Shown here: piece by piece, positions 1 to 6,040 of the stretch
Position numbering within the stretch: the stretch's first letter is position 1
Layout of the letters: each line of letters begins with the position of its first letter
Assembly (NCBI GenBank): GCA_030917225.1
Contig: JAUPVD010000170.1
Span: forward strand, 1-7,942
Direction: 5' to 3'
DNA length: 7,942 nucleotides
From: Pseudomonadota bacterium
GTDB taxonomy: Bacteria; Pseudomonadota; Gammaproteobacteria; Burkholderiales; Rhodocyclaceae
Program-made: the position numbers and the translations under genes
Notes under the pieces: model-generated
What the model saw: the letters and a program-made list of their open reading frames with translations, nothing else
Database searches by the model: none
What the model was told of the DNA's origin: nothing

Positions 1-125
1 GAAGGGTCTTCGGTCGGCGCGACGGTCAGGGTTTCAATGTTGTAGCCAAGGGCAGAAAACAGGCCGGAGACACGCGACAAGGCACCGGCTTCGTTCTCGA
101 TCAGGATGGAAATGATGTGACGCAT
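1..125 (-). CDS. ilvH: Acetolactate synthase small (regulatory) subunit, N-terminal 41 residues only
   Basis: This is the regulatory subunit of acetohydroxyacid synthase. It binds the catalytic subunit, raises its activity and confers valine feedback inhibition. The translation from ATG at 125 begins [19 protein letters not shown] and continues through [21 protein letters not shown], the conserved first beta-alpha-beta of the N-terminal ACT domain. The start is set by a Shine-Dalgarno-like CGGAGA about 10 bases upstream. The start codon lies 19 bp after the ilvI stop on the same strand, so the two genes are almost certainly co-transcribed. The gene is cut by the left window edge; the full family length is about 160-165 residues, so roughly three quarters is missing. 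The identification is confident. ilvC is a common next gene in this family context but cannot be seen here. Confidence 0.96.
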   Translation of the reverse strand, partial: MRHIISILIENEAGALSRVSGLFSALGYNIETLTVAPTEDP

Positions 126-144
126 TTTCTCTGTTTCTCCGCGC

Positions 145-1848
145 TTACAGGTCTTCGGCCAGGATCATGTCGGTCAGACCCTTGCCAGCCGCAACCATCG
201 GGAAGACGTTGGCTTCACGGTTGGTCTGGAAGTCGATGAACACCAGATCGTCCTTGTGATCGATGAAGGCCTTCTTCAGCACTGGCTCGACATCTTCGGG
301 CTTTTCAACACGGAAGCCGACATGGCCATAGGCCTCGGCCAGCTTGACGAAGTCGGGCAATGAATCCATGTAGGAACCCGAGTAACGGCTGCCGTAGAAC
401 ATTTCCTGCCACTGGCGCACCATGCCCAGATAGCGGTTGTTCAGGCTGATGATCTTGAGCGGCAGACGGAACTGCTTGGCCGTCGACAACTCCTGGATAC
501 ACATCTGGATCGAGCCTTCGCCAGTGACGACCGCAACGGTCGCATCCGGATGGGCGAACTGTGCACCCATGGCGTACGGCAAGCCAACGCCCATCGTGCC
601 CAGACCGCCAGAATTGAGCCAGCGACGGGGCTTGTCGAACGGGTAGTACTGCGCCGCCCACATCTGGTGCTGGCCGACGTCGGAACAGACAATCGCCTCA
701 CCCTTGGTAATCTCGTAGAGCTTCTGCACCACATACTGCGGCATGATCAATTCGCTGCCTTGGGTGTAGCCGAGGCAATTCTTGCCGCGCCATTCTTCGA
801 TGCGCTTCCACCAGTCTGCCGTCTGCGCCGGATTCGGCTTGGAACCGTCGACCAGCTTGAGCATCTCGTCGAGCACATCCGGCACATTGCCGACGATCGG
901 CACATCAACCTTGACGCGCTTCGAGATCGACGACGGGTCGATGTCGATGTGAATGACCTTGCGAGACTCCTCGGCATAATTGGCCGGGTTGCCAATGACG
1001 CGGTCGTCGAAGCGGGCGCCGACAGCCAGCACGACATCGGCGTAGTGCATGGCCATGTTGGCCTCGACCGTACCGTGCATGCCGAGCATGCCGAGGTTCT
1101 GCTTGTCGGTTGCGGCAAAAGCACCGAGGCCCATCAGCGTGTTGGTCACCGGGTAGCCCAGATGATGCGCCAGCTTGGTCAGCTGTTCGGAAGCATCGGA
1201 CAGGATCGCACCGCCACCGACATAGATGATCGGGCGCTTGGCCTCGGTCAGCAATTGCACGGCCTTCTTGATCTGCCCGAGATGACCCTTGACCACCGGG
1301 TTGTACGAACGCATCTGCACCGTCTGCGGATACTCGAACTCGCAGGTCTGCGCAGTCACATCCTTGGGAATATCGACCACCACCGGACCGGGACGACCGG
1401 TCTTGGCAATGTGGAAAGCCTTCTTGATCGTCACCGCCAGGTCGCGCACGTCCTTGACCAGGAAGTTGTGTTTGACGCACGGCCGGGTGATGCCGACCAT
1501 ATCCACTTCCTGGAACGCATCAAGGCCGATTGCCGGTGTCGGCACCTGGCCGGAAATCACGACAATCGGAACAGAATCCATGTAGGCGGTCGCAATACCG
1601 GTCACGGCATTGGTCGCCCCCGGACCCGAGGTCACCAGCGCCACACCGACGTTCTGCGAGCAGCGCGCATAGCCATCCGCCGCATGCACCGCCGCCTGCT
1701 CATGGCGAACCAGAATGTGCTTGATCTGGTCCTGCTTGAACAGCTCGTCATAGATGTGCAGCACGGCCCCGCCGGGATAGCCGAACATATGCTCGACCTT
1801 CTCTTCCTGCAGGCACCTGATTAAAATCTCCGCACCGGTCATCTTCAT
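145..1848 (-). CDS. ilvI: Acetolactate (acetohydroxyacid) synthase large catalytic subunit, biosynthetic type
   Basis: This thiamine-diphosphate enzyme condenses pyruvate with pyruvate or 2-oxobutyrate to give acetolactate or acetohydroxybutyrate, the first common step of valine, leucine and isoleucine synthesis in the cytosol. At 567 residues it has normal length. Visible landmarks are [14 protein letters not shown] (residues 22-35), the catalytic glutamate E50 in [16 protein letters not shown], the TSGPGATNA loop, a central FAD/nucleotide-fold domain (about 195-330), and a C-terminal TPP domain with [12 protein letters not shown] from residue 470. In the TPP/metal motif the usual GDG is GEG (E444), followed 25 residues later by N470-N471. 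The start at 1848 (MKMTGAEIL) has an AGGCGG-type ribosome site just upstream; the ATG two codons later is possible. ilvH follows after 19 bp, which supports a biosynthetic AHAS rather than a catabolic AlsS. The symbol could equally be given as ilvB. Confidence 0.97.
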   Translation of the reverse strand: MKMTGAEILIRCLQEEKVEHMFGYPGGAVLHIYDELFKQDQIKHILVRHEQAAVHAADGYARCSQNVGVALVTSGPGATNAVTGIATAYMDSVPIVVISGQVPTPAIGLDAFQEVDMVGITRPCVKHNFLVKDVRDLAVTIKKAFHIAKTGRPGPVVVDIPKDVTAQTCEFEYPQTVQMRSYNPVVKGHLGQIKKAVQLLTEAKRPIIYVGGGAILSDASEQLTKLAHHLGYPVTNTLMGLGAFAATDKQNLGMLGMHGTVEANMAMHYADVVLAVGARFDDRVIGNPANYAEESRKVIHIDIDPSSISKRVKVDVPIVGNVPDVLDEMLKLVDGSKPNPAQTADWWKRIEEWRGKNCLGYTQGSELIMPQYVVQKLYEITKGEAIVCSDVGQHQMWAAQYYPFDKPRRWLNSGGLGTMGVGLPYAMGAQFAHPDATVAVVTGEGSIQMCIQELSTAKQFRLPLKIISLNNRYLGMVRQWQEMFYGSRYSGSYMDSLPDFVKLAEAYGHVGFRVEKPEDVEPVLKKAFIDHKDDLVFIDFQTNREANVFPMVAAGKGLTDMILAEDL

Positions 1849-1886
1849 CTGCTTCCGCCTTACAAGCCTGGTTCTCGAAAAACGTG

Positions 1887-1901
1887 TAACCTTATCGGTT
1901 A
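1887..1901. repeat. Inverted repeat TAACC-N5-GGTTA over the ilvI -10 box
   Basis: Perfect 5-bp arms, TAACC at 1887-1891 and GGTTA at 1897-1901, flank a 5-bp centre. The repeat encloses the predicted -10 hexamer of the ilvI promoter, a position where a bound protein would block initiation. Arms this short can arise by chance, so an operator role is only a possibility. Confidence 0.35.
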
Positions 1902-1917
1902 GGCCTCATTTGGTCAA
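1889..1917 (-). promoter_or_regulatory. Predicted sigma-70 promoter for ilvIH
   Basis: Reading the minus strand, TTGACC (plus positions 1912-1917) is followed by exactly 17 bases and then TAAGGT (1889-1894). The -35 matches consensus at 5 of 6 positions; the -10 keeps only the key T1, A2 and T6. Initiation would fall near 1881-1883, giving a leader of about 33-35 bases. That is too short for a classical leader-peptide attenuator, so control would have to act at initiation or through protein binding. Two inverted repeats overlap the -10 and -35. The assignment is by eye from spacing and sequence. Confidence 0.7.
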
Positions 1918-1937
1918 GGCGAAAACCCTTCAACCAA
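1910..1937. repeat. Imperfect two-part inverted repeat over the ilvI -35 box
   Basis: The outer arms TTGGT (1910-1914) and ACCAA (1933-1937) enclose inner arms AAGG (1916-1919) and CCTT (1927-1930, read in the same direction). The unpaired stretches are one base on the left, two on the right, and a 7-base centre. The left half contains the predicted -35 hexamer of ilvI. It could be a regulator site for either divergent unit. As RNA it would form only a modest hairpin in the sigma-operon leader, if that transcript starts upstream of it. Confidence 0.4.
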
Positions 1938-1959
1938 GCCGCTAGCCTACTGATTTCCC

Positions 1960-1966
1960 GAAGGAA
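1960..1966 (+). promoter_or_regulatory. Ribosome binding site that fixes the CTG start of the sigma gene
   Basis: GAAGGAA sits 6 bases before CTG at 1973. No ATG, GTG or TTG occurs in frame between the upstream in-frame stop (TAG at 1943-1945) and GTG at 2048, so this purine-rich site supports initiation at CTG. Confidence 0.65.
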
Positions 1967-1972
1967 CCCCCT

Positions 1973-2536
1973 CTGGCAACACAACGCGAACTGTCGGATT
2001 TTCTTGCTTCGGTAGAGCGTCGCGCCTTCCGCCAGGCAGCCTATGCCGTGCGCGACGAAGATGGCGCCCTCGACATCGTCCAGGATTCGATGATGAAGCT
2101 CGCCGAAAAATACGGCGACCGCCCGGCAGAAGAGTTCCCCATGCTCTTCCAGCGCATCCTGCAGAACACCATCCGTGACTACCATCGGCGCCACAAGGTC
2201 CGCTCGACCTGGACGACGCTCTTTTCTATGCTCGCCCCCAAGGATGAGGACGACTACGACCCGCTGGAATCAATGGCCGTAGAAAACACCTCGAAGCTGG
2301 CGGACACCCCGCACGGCCAGTGGGAACAATCGCAAGTGCTGGCGATCATCGAGACGGAAATCCGCAAGCTGCCGACACGTCAACGGGAAGCCTTCCTCAT
2401 GCGTTACTGGGAAGATATGGATGTCGCCGAGACAGCGCTGGCCATGGGCTGCTCCGAGGGCAGCGTCAAGACGCATTGCTCACGCGCCACGCATGCGCTG
2501 GCTAGCGTACTGAAAGCAAAGGGAATTACCTTATGA
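1973..2536 (+). CDS. ECF-like RNA polymerase sigma factor with CTG start
   Basis: This is a small sigma-70-family factor of 187 residues, predicted to direct RNA polymerase to its own set of promoters. Region 2 covers about residues 8-80, with the helix DIVQDSMMKLAEKY at 34-47 and FQRILQNTIRDYHRR after it. An acidic linker around residue 90 (KDEDDYDPLE) separates it from region 4 (about 125-182), where LPTRQREAF and VAETALAMGCSEGSVKTHCS form the -35-binding helix-turn-helix. The start is chosen at CTG (LATQRELSDFLASVERRAF) because that stretch is the first helix of region 2, a ribosome site precedes it, and the next usable start (GTG 2048) would remove the helix. Its stop overlaps the next gene's start by ATGA. 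There is no extra C-terminal SnoaL-like domain. The regulon and inducing signal are unknown; I did not find a convincing promoter of its own in the 124-bp upstream gap. Confidence 0.88.
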   Translation: MATQRELSDFLASVERRAFRQAAYAVRDEDGALDIVQDSMMKLAEKYGDRPAEEFPMLFQRILQNTIRDYHRRHKVRSTWTTLFSMLAPKDEDDYDPLESMAVENTSKLADTPHGQWEQSQVLAIIETEIRKLPTRQREAFLMRYWEDMDVAETALAMGCSEGSVKTHCSRATHALASVLKAKGITL

Positions 2537-2910
2537 ACGAGCTTCATTTTGCCTCTCGCGTGAGACAGCACCTCAACCAAGGCTTGCAGAATCTCGATGA
2601 CGACAAGCTGGCCCGCCTCAAGGCTGCACGCACCAGCGCGCTCGCTGCACAGAAACAGCCGGCGACCAATCCGGTGTTTGCGGTGGCCGGCCATTTCTTC
2701 CGCTTCCACCTTGAGGGCACCCGCGCCCGCCATATTTTGGCGGCACTGGCCGTGGCACTGGCCGTGGCGCTCTACGCCCACTGGCAGGCAGACCAACTCA
2801 TTGCCGACCTTTCCGATGTTGACAGTGCGCTACTGTCCGAAGACGTACCGGTTGAAGCACTGCTCGACAAGGATTTCAGTACATGGTTAAAAGACTCTCG
2901 GCAGCAATAG
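2533..2910 (+). CDS. DUF3619-family single-pass membrane protein, candidate anti-sigma factor
   Basis: This is a 125-residue protein of the uncharacterised DUF3619 family, recognised from its N-terminus (FASRVRQHLNQGLQNLD) and its C-terminal tail (VPVEALLDKDFSTWL). Residues 1-65 are polar and helix-forming, residues about 67-84 (HILAALAVALAVALYAHW) form one membrane segment, and residues 85-125 are acidic. With arginines R64 and R66 before the segment, the positive-inside rule puts the N-terminus in the cytoplasm and the tail in the periplasm, as in membrane-bound anti-sigma factors. Its start overlaps the sigma gene stop by 4 bp, which implies translational coupling and is typical of sigma/anti-sigma pairs. 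No ZAS zinc motif (HxxxCxxC) is present. The anti-sigma role is inference from context and topology only. Confidence 0.85.
   Translation: MNELHFASRVRQHLNQGLQNLDDDKLARLKAARTSALAAQKQPATNPVFAVAGHFFRFHLEGTRARHILAALAVALAVALYAHWQADQLIADLSDVDSALLSEDVPVEALLDKDFSTWLKDSRQQ
2742..2765 (+). repeat. 12-bp direct tandem repeat inside the DUF3619 membrane segment
   Basis: GGCACTGGCCGT occurs twice back to back (2742-2753 and 2754-2765), followed by a decaying third copy beginning GGCGCT. It encodes alternating Ala-Leu-Ala-Val of the transmembrane helix. Gain or loss of a unit would stay in frame and change the helix by four residues. Confidence 0.85.
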
Positions 2911-3383
2911 TTCTGGCGTTTTGCGTCAACGCGCCACTGCTGGCTGCGTCGGCAGCCAGCAATCCAGTCGTGGTCGTCACCCCGCCGCAGCCTGTCTGGA
3001 ACGCCCTGAGCAAGGACCAGCAATCCGTGCTGGCGCCGCTCGCCCCCGAGTGGGGCAGCATGGAAAACTATCGGCGCAAGAAGTGGCTGGGCATCGCCGA
3101 GCGCTACAAGACCATGACGCCGACCGAGCAGCAGCGTCTGCAGGAAAAAATGCGCGACTGGGCCAAGCTGACTCCGCAGCAGCGTCTTGCTGCCCGCGAA
3201 AAGTTCCGGGAATTCAGACAGATGGCGCCTGACGAAAAGGAAACCGTGAAACAGAAGTGGCAGGAATATCAGCAATTGCCGGAAGAAGAAAAGCAGCGGC
3301 TTCGGGAGCAGCCGGGGTCCAAAGACACCTCGTCGGCAGCGGGTGCAACCCCAGCGACCACACCGAAAAGCGACCCCCGCTGA
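2883..3383 (+). CDS. DUF3106-family secreted protein with four 18-residue repeats
   Basis: This is a 166-residue exported protein of unknown function. It begins with a clear Sec signal peptide (MVKRLSAAIVLAFCVNAPLLAASA, split as positively charged 1-4, hydrophobic 5-22, likely cleavage after A24 or A25), so the mature form should be periplasmic. Residues 71-142 are four exact-length 18-residue repeats, each with an aromatic residue followed by an (M/L)-(T/A)-P-type turn (the fourth has L-P) and then a charged helix; the first reads IAERYKTMTPTEQQRLQE. The C-terminus (143-166) is low-complexity Ser/Ala/Thr/Pro. The start at 2883 lies inside the end of the DUF3619 gene (28-bp overlap) and is preceded by AAGGA at 2869-2873. 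The stop overlaps the RDD start as TGATG. Highly charged helical repeats in the periplasm suggest protein binding or sensing, but this is inference. Confidence 0.87.
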   Translation: MVKRLSAAIVLAFCVNAPLLAASAASNPVVVVTPPQPVWNALSKDQQSVLAPLAPEWGSMENYRRKKWLGIAERYKTMTPTEQQRLQEKMRDWAKLTPQQRLAAREKFREFRQMAPDEKETVKQKWQEYQQLPEEEKQRLREQPGSKDTSSAAGATPATTPKSDPR

Positions 3384-3808
3384 TGTCAGCTTCTGCCACA
3401 AACGCCACGCCGGGCATCGTCAGGCGATTGGCCGCGATGCTCTACGAACTGCTCCTGCTTGCCGCCGTGCTGGCGGTGGCATTTTTTCTGCCGCACATCC
3501 TGCTGGGTGCGTTCGCCAACATGCAGGCGCCCCCCATGGTGACCAAGATTCACTTTTTCATCGTGCTGCTGGTCTACTTCAGCTGGTTCTGGACCAACGG
3601 CGGCCAGACCCTGGCAATGAAGACGTGGAAAATCAAGGTGGTCGACATCAACGGCGGGCCGCTGCGACCTGCACAGGCTGTGTTCCGTTACCTGGCTGCG
3701 TGGTTCAGCATCGGCCTCTGCGGCATCGGCATTGTTTGGGCGCTGGTCGATCGTGACCGACAGTTCCTGCACGACCGCATTGCCGACACGCGCCTGATTC
3801 TCACGTAG
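3383..3808 (+). CDS. RDD-family integral membrane protein
   Basis: This is a 141-residue inner-membrane protein of the RDD family, whose general role is unsettled; some members have been linked to ion or small-solute transport. Three hydrophobic segments are visible at about residues 19-44, 56-72 and 103-123. The family signature is present as RRLAAMLYE at 14-22, where the expected Asp of the first helix is Glu (E22), followed by NGGQTLAMKTWKIKVVD (72-88), RYLAAWFS (102-109) and DRDRQFLHDRIADTRLI near the end. The start is ATG 3383, which shares one base with the DUF3106 stop (TGATG), so translation is probably coupled; no strong separate ribosome site is seen. The reading frame extends further upstream, but that part lies over DUF3106 and is not family-like. 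It is the last gene of the sigma operon. Confidence 0.88.
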   Translation: MSASATNATPGIVRRLAAMLYELLLLAAVLAVAFFLPHILLGAFANMQAPPMVTKIHFFIVLLVYFSWFWTNGGQTLAMKTWKIKVVDINGGPLRPAQAVFRYLAAWFSIGLCGIGIVWALVDRDRQFLHDRIADTRLILT

Positions 3809-3820
3809 CCCGCGCAGCGG

Positions 3821-4894
3821 CTAGCGGCGTTCAACCCACCACAGCATCGCTGCGGCAGCAGCCGCAAAAAGCAGGGACGGCATCGCGGCACTGGTAAACG
3901 GCGGCCAGCTATTGATTGCGCCGAGATTCGAAAAAAGGCCGTTCAGCATGTGGAACAGGACGCCGATCATCACCCCGGCGAATATCTTGAGGCTTACCCC
4001 CGCCACACGATTGTGCGTATAGCCGAACGGCAGTGCCAGCGCAATCATGACCAGTACGGCAATCGGATAGATCGCCTTTTTCCATAGCGCTATCTCATAG
4101 CGCTGCGTTTTCTGCTTGTTATCCCGCAAGTGTTTCGTATAGGACACCAGGTGCATGATCGACATGGTTTCCGGGCGGACCAGCAGAACCGCCAGGATGT
4201 CCGGATTCAGTGCCGAATCCCAGACGACTTCCGGCTGCGTGCTGACACTGCCGCGATTGCCGTCAAGCGAGGTACGCACGACTTTTTTCAGCGTCCAGCT
4301 GGCCGGCGGCAGGAACACCCCTTCTTCCGCTTCACTCACCGAGGCCAATTGGGCCTGCTTGTTGAATTCGTAGATCCGGATACTGCGCAACTGACCATCC
4401 GGGGTGACCGAGCGGACGTTGACGAAAGTCATGTCATCCTTGACCCACAACCCGGTCCGAAACTCCTGTGCCATCAGCTTGCCTATTGAGCTGAGACGGA
4501 ACTGCTTGGCCATGCGCTCGACGGGCGGCACGAGCAACTCCCCCGTCGCCAGCGTGATCAAACCAAACACCGCCGCGATCTGCAGCAGTGTCAGCAACAG
4601 ACGCCCCGTAGACAAGCCGGAAGCACGCAGGACCGTGATTTCCGAATGTCGGGCCAAGGTGGAAATCGCATACAAGGCCCCGATCAAGACGGCAATCGGC
4701 ATCAGTTCATAGATACGGCCCGGCAGCTTGAGCACGATGAACCCCAGCGCGTGCTGCAGTTGGTAGCCACCCTTGCCGACATCCCGCAATTCGGCAATCA
4801 GATCGAAGAAGCTGAAGAGCGCAAGAAAGGCCACCAGAACCAGCAAAACGGCGCCAGAAATCTCTTTGATCAGATAACGCTTGTAGAGGATCAT
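3821..4894 (-). CDS. lptG: LPS export ABC transporter permease LptG
   Basis: LptG is one of two permease subunits of LptB2FG, which extracts lipopolysaccharide from the outer leaflet of the inner membrane and pushes it onto the LptC-LptA bridge. The 357 residues are normal for the family. Visible membrane segments lie at about 13-31, 61-80 and 98-120, then a periplasmic beta-jellyroll-like domain (about 130-265), then segments at 272-290, 300-322 and 333-353. The phrases FFDLIAELRDVGKGGY after TM1 and HSEITVLRASGLS (83-95, the cytoplasmic coupling helix facing LptB) are characteristic. Its ATG overlaps the lptF TGA by 4 bp and no strong ribosome site precedes it, so translation is probably coupled to lptF. 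Its stop is only 12 bp from the end of the convergent RDD gene. Confidence 0.96.
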   Translation of the reverse strand: MILYKRYLIKEISGAVLLVLVAFLALFSFFDLIAELRDVGKGGYQLQHALGFIVLKLPGRIYELMPIAVLIGALYAISTLARHSEITVLRASGLSTGRLLLTLLQIAAVFGLITLATGELLVPPVERMAKQFRLSSIGKLMAQEFRTGLWVKDDMTFVNVRSVTPDGQLRSIRIYEFNKQAQLASVSEAEEGVFLPPASWTLKKVVRTSLDGNRGSVSTQPEVVWDSALNPDILAVLLVRPETMSIMHLVSYTKHLRDNKQKTQRYEIALWKKAIYPIAVLVMIALALPFGYTHNRVAGVSLKIFAGVMIGVLFHMLNGLFSNLGAINSWPPFTSAAMPSLLFAAAAAAMLWWVERR

Positions 4895-5970
4895 CGCCGC
4901 AGTCTCAGGAAGGAAAACACGAGAATGCGTCTGGCAAACATCACCGGCAAGGCGACAATCATCAGCAAATGCACCACCAGCAGGCCGAGCAAAACCGAGA
5001 CCCGCCCCTGTGCGACCCAGGCCTGCATCATCGACAGCAGGTTGCTGTAGATCATGTAGACCAGCAAGGCCAGGATCAGGTTGGCCGACCGGCCTGCCCG
5101 CGGATTCACGAACGACAAGGGGATCGCCAGCAACGCCAGAACGATGGCAGAAATCGGCACATTGACGCGCCAGAGCAGCTCGGCCTGGTCGCGACGGTTA
5201 CTGGATCGCAACAAATTCAACGTCGGCTCGGCGGCCACGGTCTTTTCGATCCCGCGCGACTCCCTGGTCTCGACACGCAGCGCATAACGATCAAATTCCA
5301 TGATCCGGAATTCCGGCGTACCGGGCACGACTTCATAGCGCCGGCCGCCTTCCAGCACCATGAAGCGATCACCGTTCTCCGCGGTTTCCTGATAACCCTT
5401 GCCCGCCATGGTGACGCCGAGCTTGCCGTGCTGGACCGCGCTGATGAATACATTCTTGACGTAGGTCTCGTCGTCGCCAATGGCTTCGACAAAAACGACC
5501 CGATCCGTAGACGCGGCTTCCTTGAAACTCCCCGGCGCGACCTGCGAGGCATCGCTGCGCACCTGCATCTTTTCCTTGAATTCCACGCTCATCTGCTGTG
5601 CCCAAGGAGAAAGCACGAGAGTCAGCATGGCGATGGCCAGGATCAACGGCATGGCGAAGACCAGCACTGGACGGATCCAGGCCATCAGAGACACCCCGGA
5701 AGAGAACCAGACGACCATCTCCGAATCGCGATAGCTTCTGGACAAAGACAGTAAAACCGCGACAAAGAGCGTCAAGGTGAGCAAATACGCGGAATAGTTC
5801 AAGGCGGCAAAGCCGAGCAAGGCCCAGACGGCCTCGGATGCGATTCTCCCGGATGCCGCATCGCCAAGCAGGCGGATTGCCTGGATGGATACCATGATGG
5901 CAAACAGCGCGACGAAGATGCCGGCGGCGGAATGTGCGAATTCGCGCCTGGCGGCGCGCTGGAAAACCAT
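4891..5970 (-). CDS. lptF: LPS export ABC transporter permease LptF
   Basis: LptF is the partner permease of LptG in the LptB2FG lipopolysaccharide exporter. The 359 residues show membrane segments at about 14-36, 48-76, 99-121, 268-288, 297-317 and 325-347, with a periplasmic jellyroll-type domain between (about 125-262). The coupling helix SRSYRDSEMVVWFSSG (77-92) and the C-terminal NPRAGRSANL are strong LptF signatures. The start is placed at MVFQRAARREF (5970), where family similarity begins. A longer reading frame reaching 6162 runs backwards over pepA and is not credible. The 20 bases before the ATG contain no clear Shine-Dalgarno sequence, so initiation may be weak or structure-dependent. 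The gene is divergent from pepA and first in the lptF-lptG unit. Confidence 0.96.
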   Translation of the reverse strand: MVFQRAARREFAHSAAGIFVALFAIMVSIQAIRLLGDAASGRIASEAVWALLGFAALNYSAYLLTLTLFVAVLLSLSRSYRDSEMVVWFSSGVSLMAWIRPVLVFAMPLILAIAMLTLVLSPWAQQMSVEFKEKMQVRSDASQVAPGSFKEAASTDRVVFVEAIGDDETYVKNVFISAVQHGKLGVTMAGKGYQETAENGDRFMVLEGGRRYEVVPGTPEFRIMEFDRYALRVETRESRGIEKTVAAEPTLNLLRSSNRRDQAELLWRVNVPISAIVLALLAIPLSFVNPRAGRSANLILALLVYMIYSNLLSMMQAWVAQGRVSVLLGLLVVHLLMIVALPVMFARRILVFSFLRLRR

Positions 5971-5973
5971 GCT

Positions 5974-6003
5974 TTGACTTATGCGAAAAGCTGCGGTGAT
6001 AAT
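5974..6003 (+). promoter_or_regulatory. Predicted strong sigma-70 promoter for pepA-holC
   Basis: TTGACT (5974-5979), an 18-base spacer and GATAAT (5998-6003) make a near-consensus promoter, with 5 of 6 matches in each box and a T before the -10. Initiation is expected near 6009-6011, leaving a leader of about 31 bases before the GTG start. The -35 begins only 4 bp from the lptF start codon, so any lptF transcript has to start within or beyond this promoter. Confidence 0.75.
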
Positions 6004-6024
6004 CAGGTTTGTGCTCAAAACCTG
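6004..6024. repeat. Perfect interrupted palindrome at the pepA transcription start
   Basis: CAGGTTT (6004-6010) and its exact reverse complement AAACCTG (6018-6024) are separated by 7 bp. The repeat starts directly after the -10 box, covers the predicted start of transcription and ends 3 bases before the ribosome binding site. It could be an operator for the divergent pepA and lptF units. If the transcript began upstream of the whole element it could instead form a small 5' hairpin. No regulator is identified. Confidence 0.6.
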
Positions 6025-6027
6025 CGT

Positions 6028-6034
6028 AAAGGAG
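6028..6034 (+). promoter_or_regulatory. Ribosome binding site that fixes the GTG start of pepA
   Basis: AAAGGAG lies 6 bases before GTG at 6041. It is near-ideal in sequence and spacing, and it rules in favour of this start over the in-frame ATG at 5981, which falls inside the promoter spacer. Confidence 0.85.
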
Positions 6035-6040
6035 CGGCAA

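Noticed and set aside
550..1824. A 424-codon plus-strand open frame opposite ilvI.
   Set aside because: It lies antisense to a clearly coding, family-matching gene; its translation is rich in His/Arg/Asp with no domain, as expected from the complement of high-GC codons.
1849..1972. Search for a leader-peptide attenuator, a riboswitch or an ECF-type autoregulatory promoter in the ilvI/sigma gap.
   Set aside because: The ilvI leader is only about 33 bases, no regulatory amino acid run or terminator hairpin is seen, and no convincing plus-strand -35/-10 pair could be fixed by eye.
2048..2050. GTG 2048 as the start of the sigma factor.
   Set aside because: It removes the first helix of sigma region 2, which is encoded in frame upstream, and it has no ribosome site comparable to GAAGGAA at 1960-1966.
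3257..3382. Upstream extension of the RDD protein.
   Set aside because: This part overlaps DUF3106 in another frame and is not family-like; ATG 3383 in TGATG is the natural coupled start.
5981..6040. An earlier ATG start for pepA at 5981.
   Set aside because: It lies in the spacer of the predicted promoter, upstream of the expected transcript start, while GTG 6041 has an ideal ribosome site and gives residue numbering in register with E. coli PepA.
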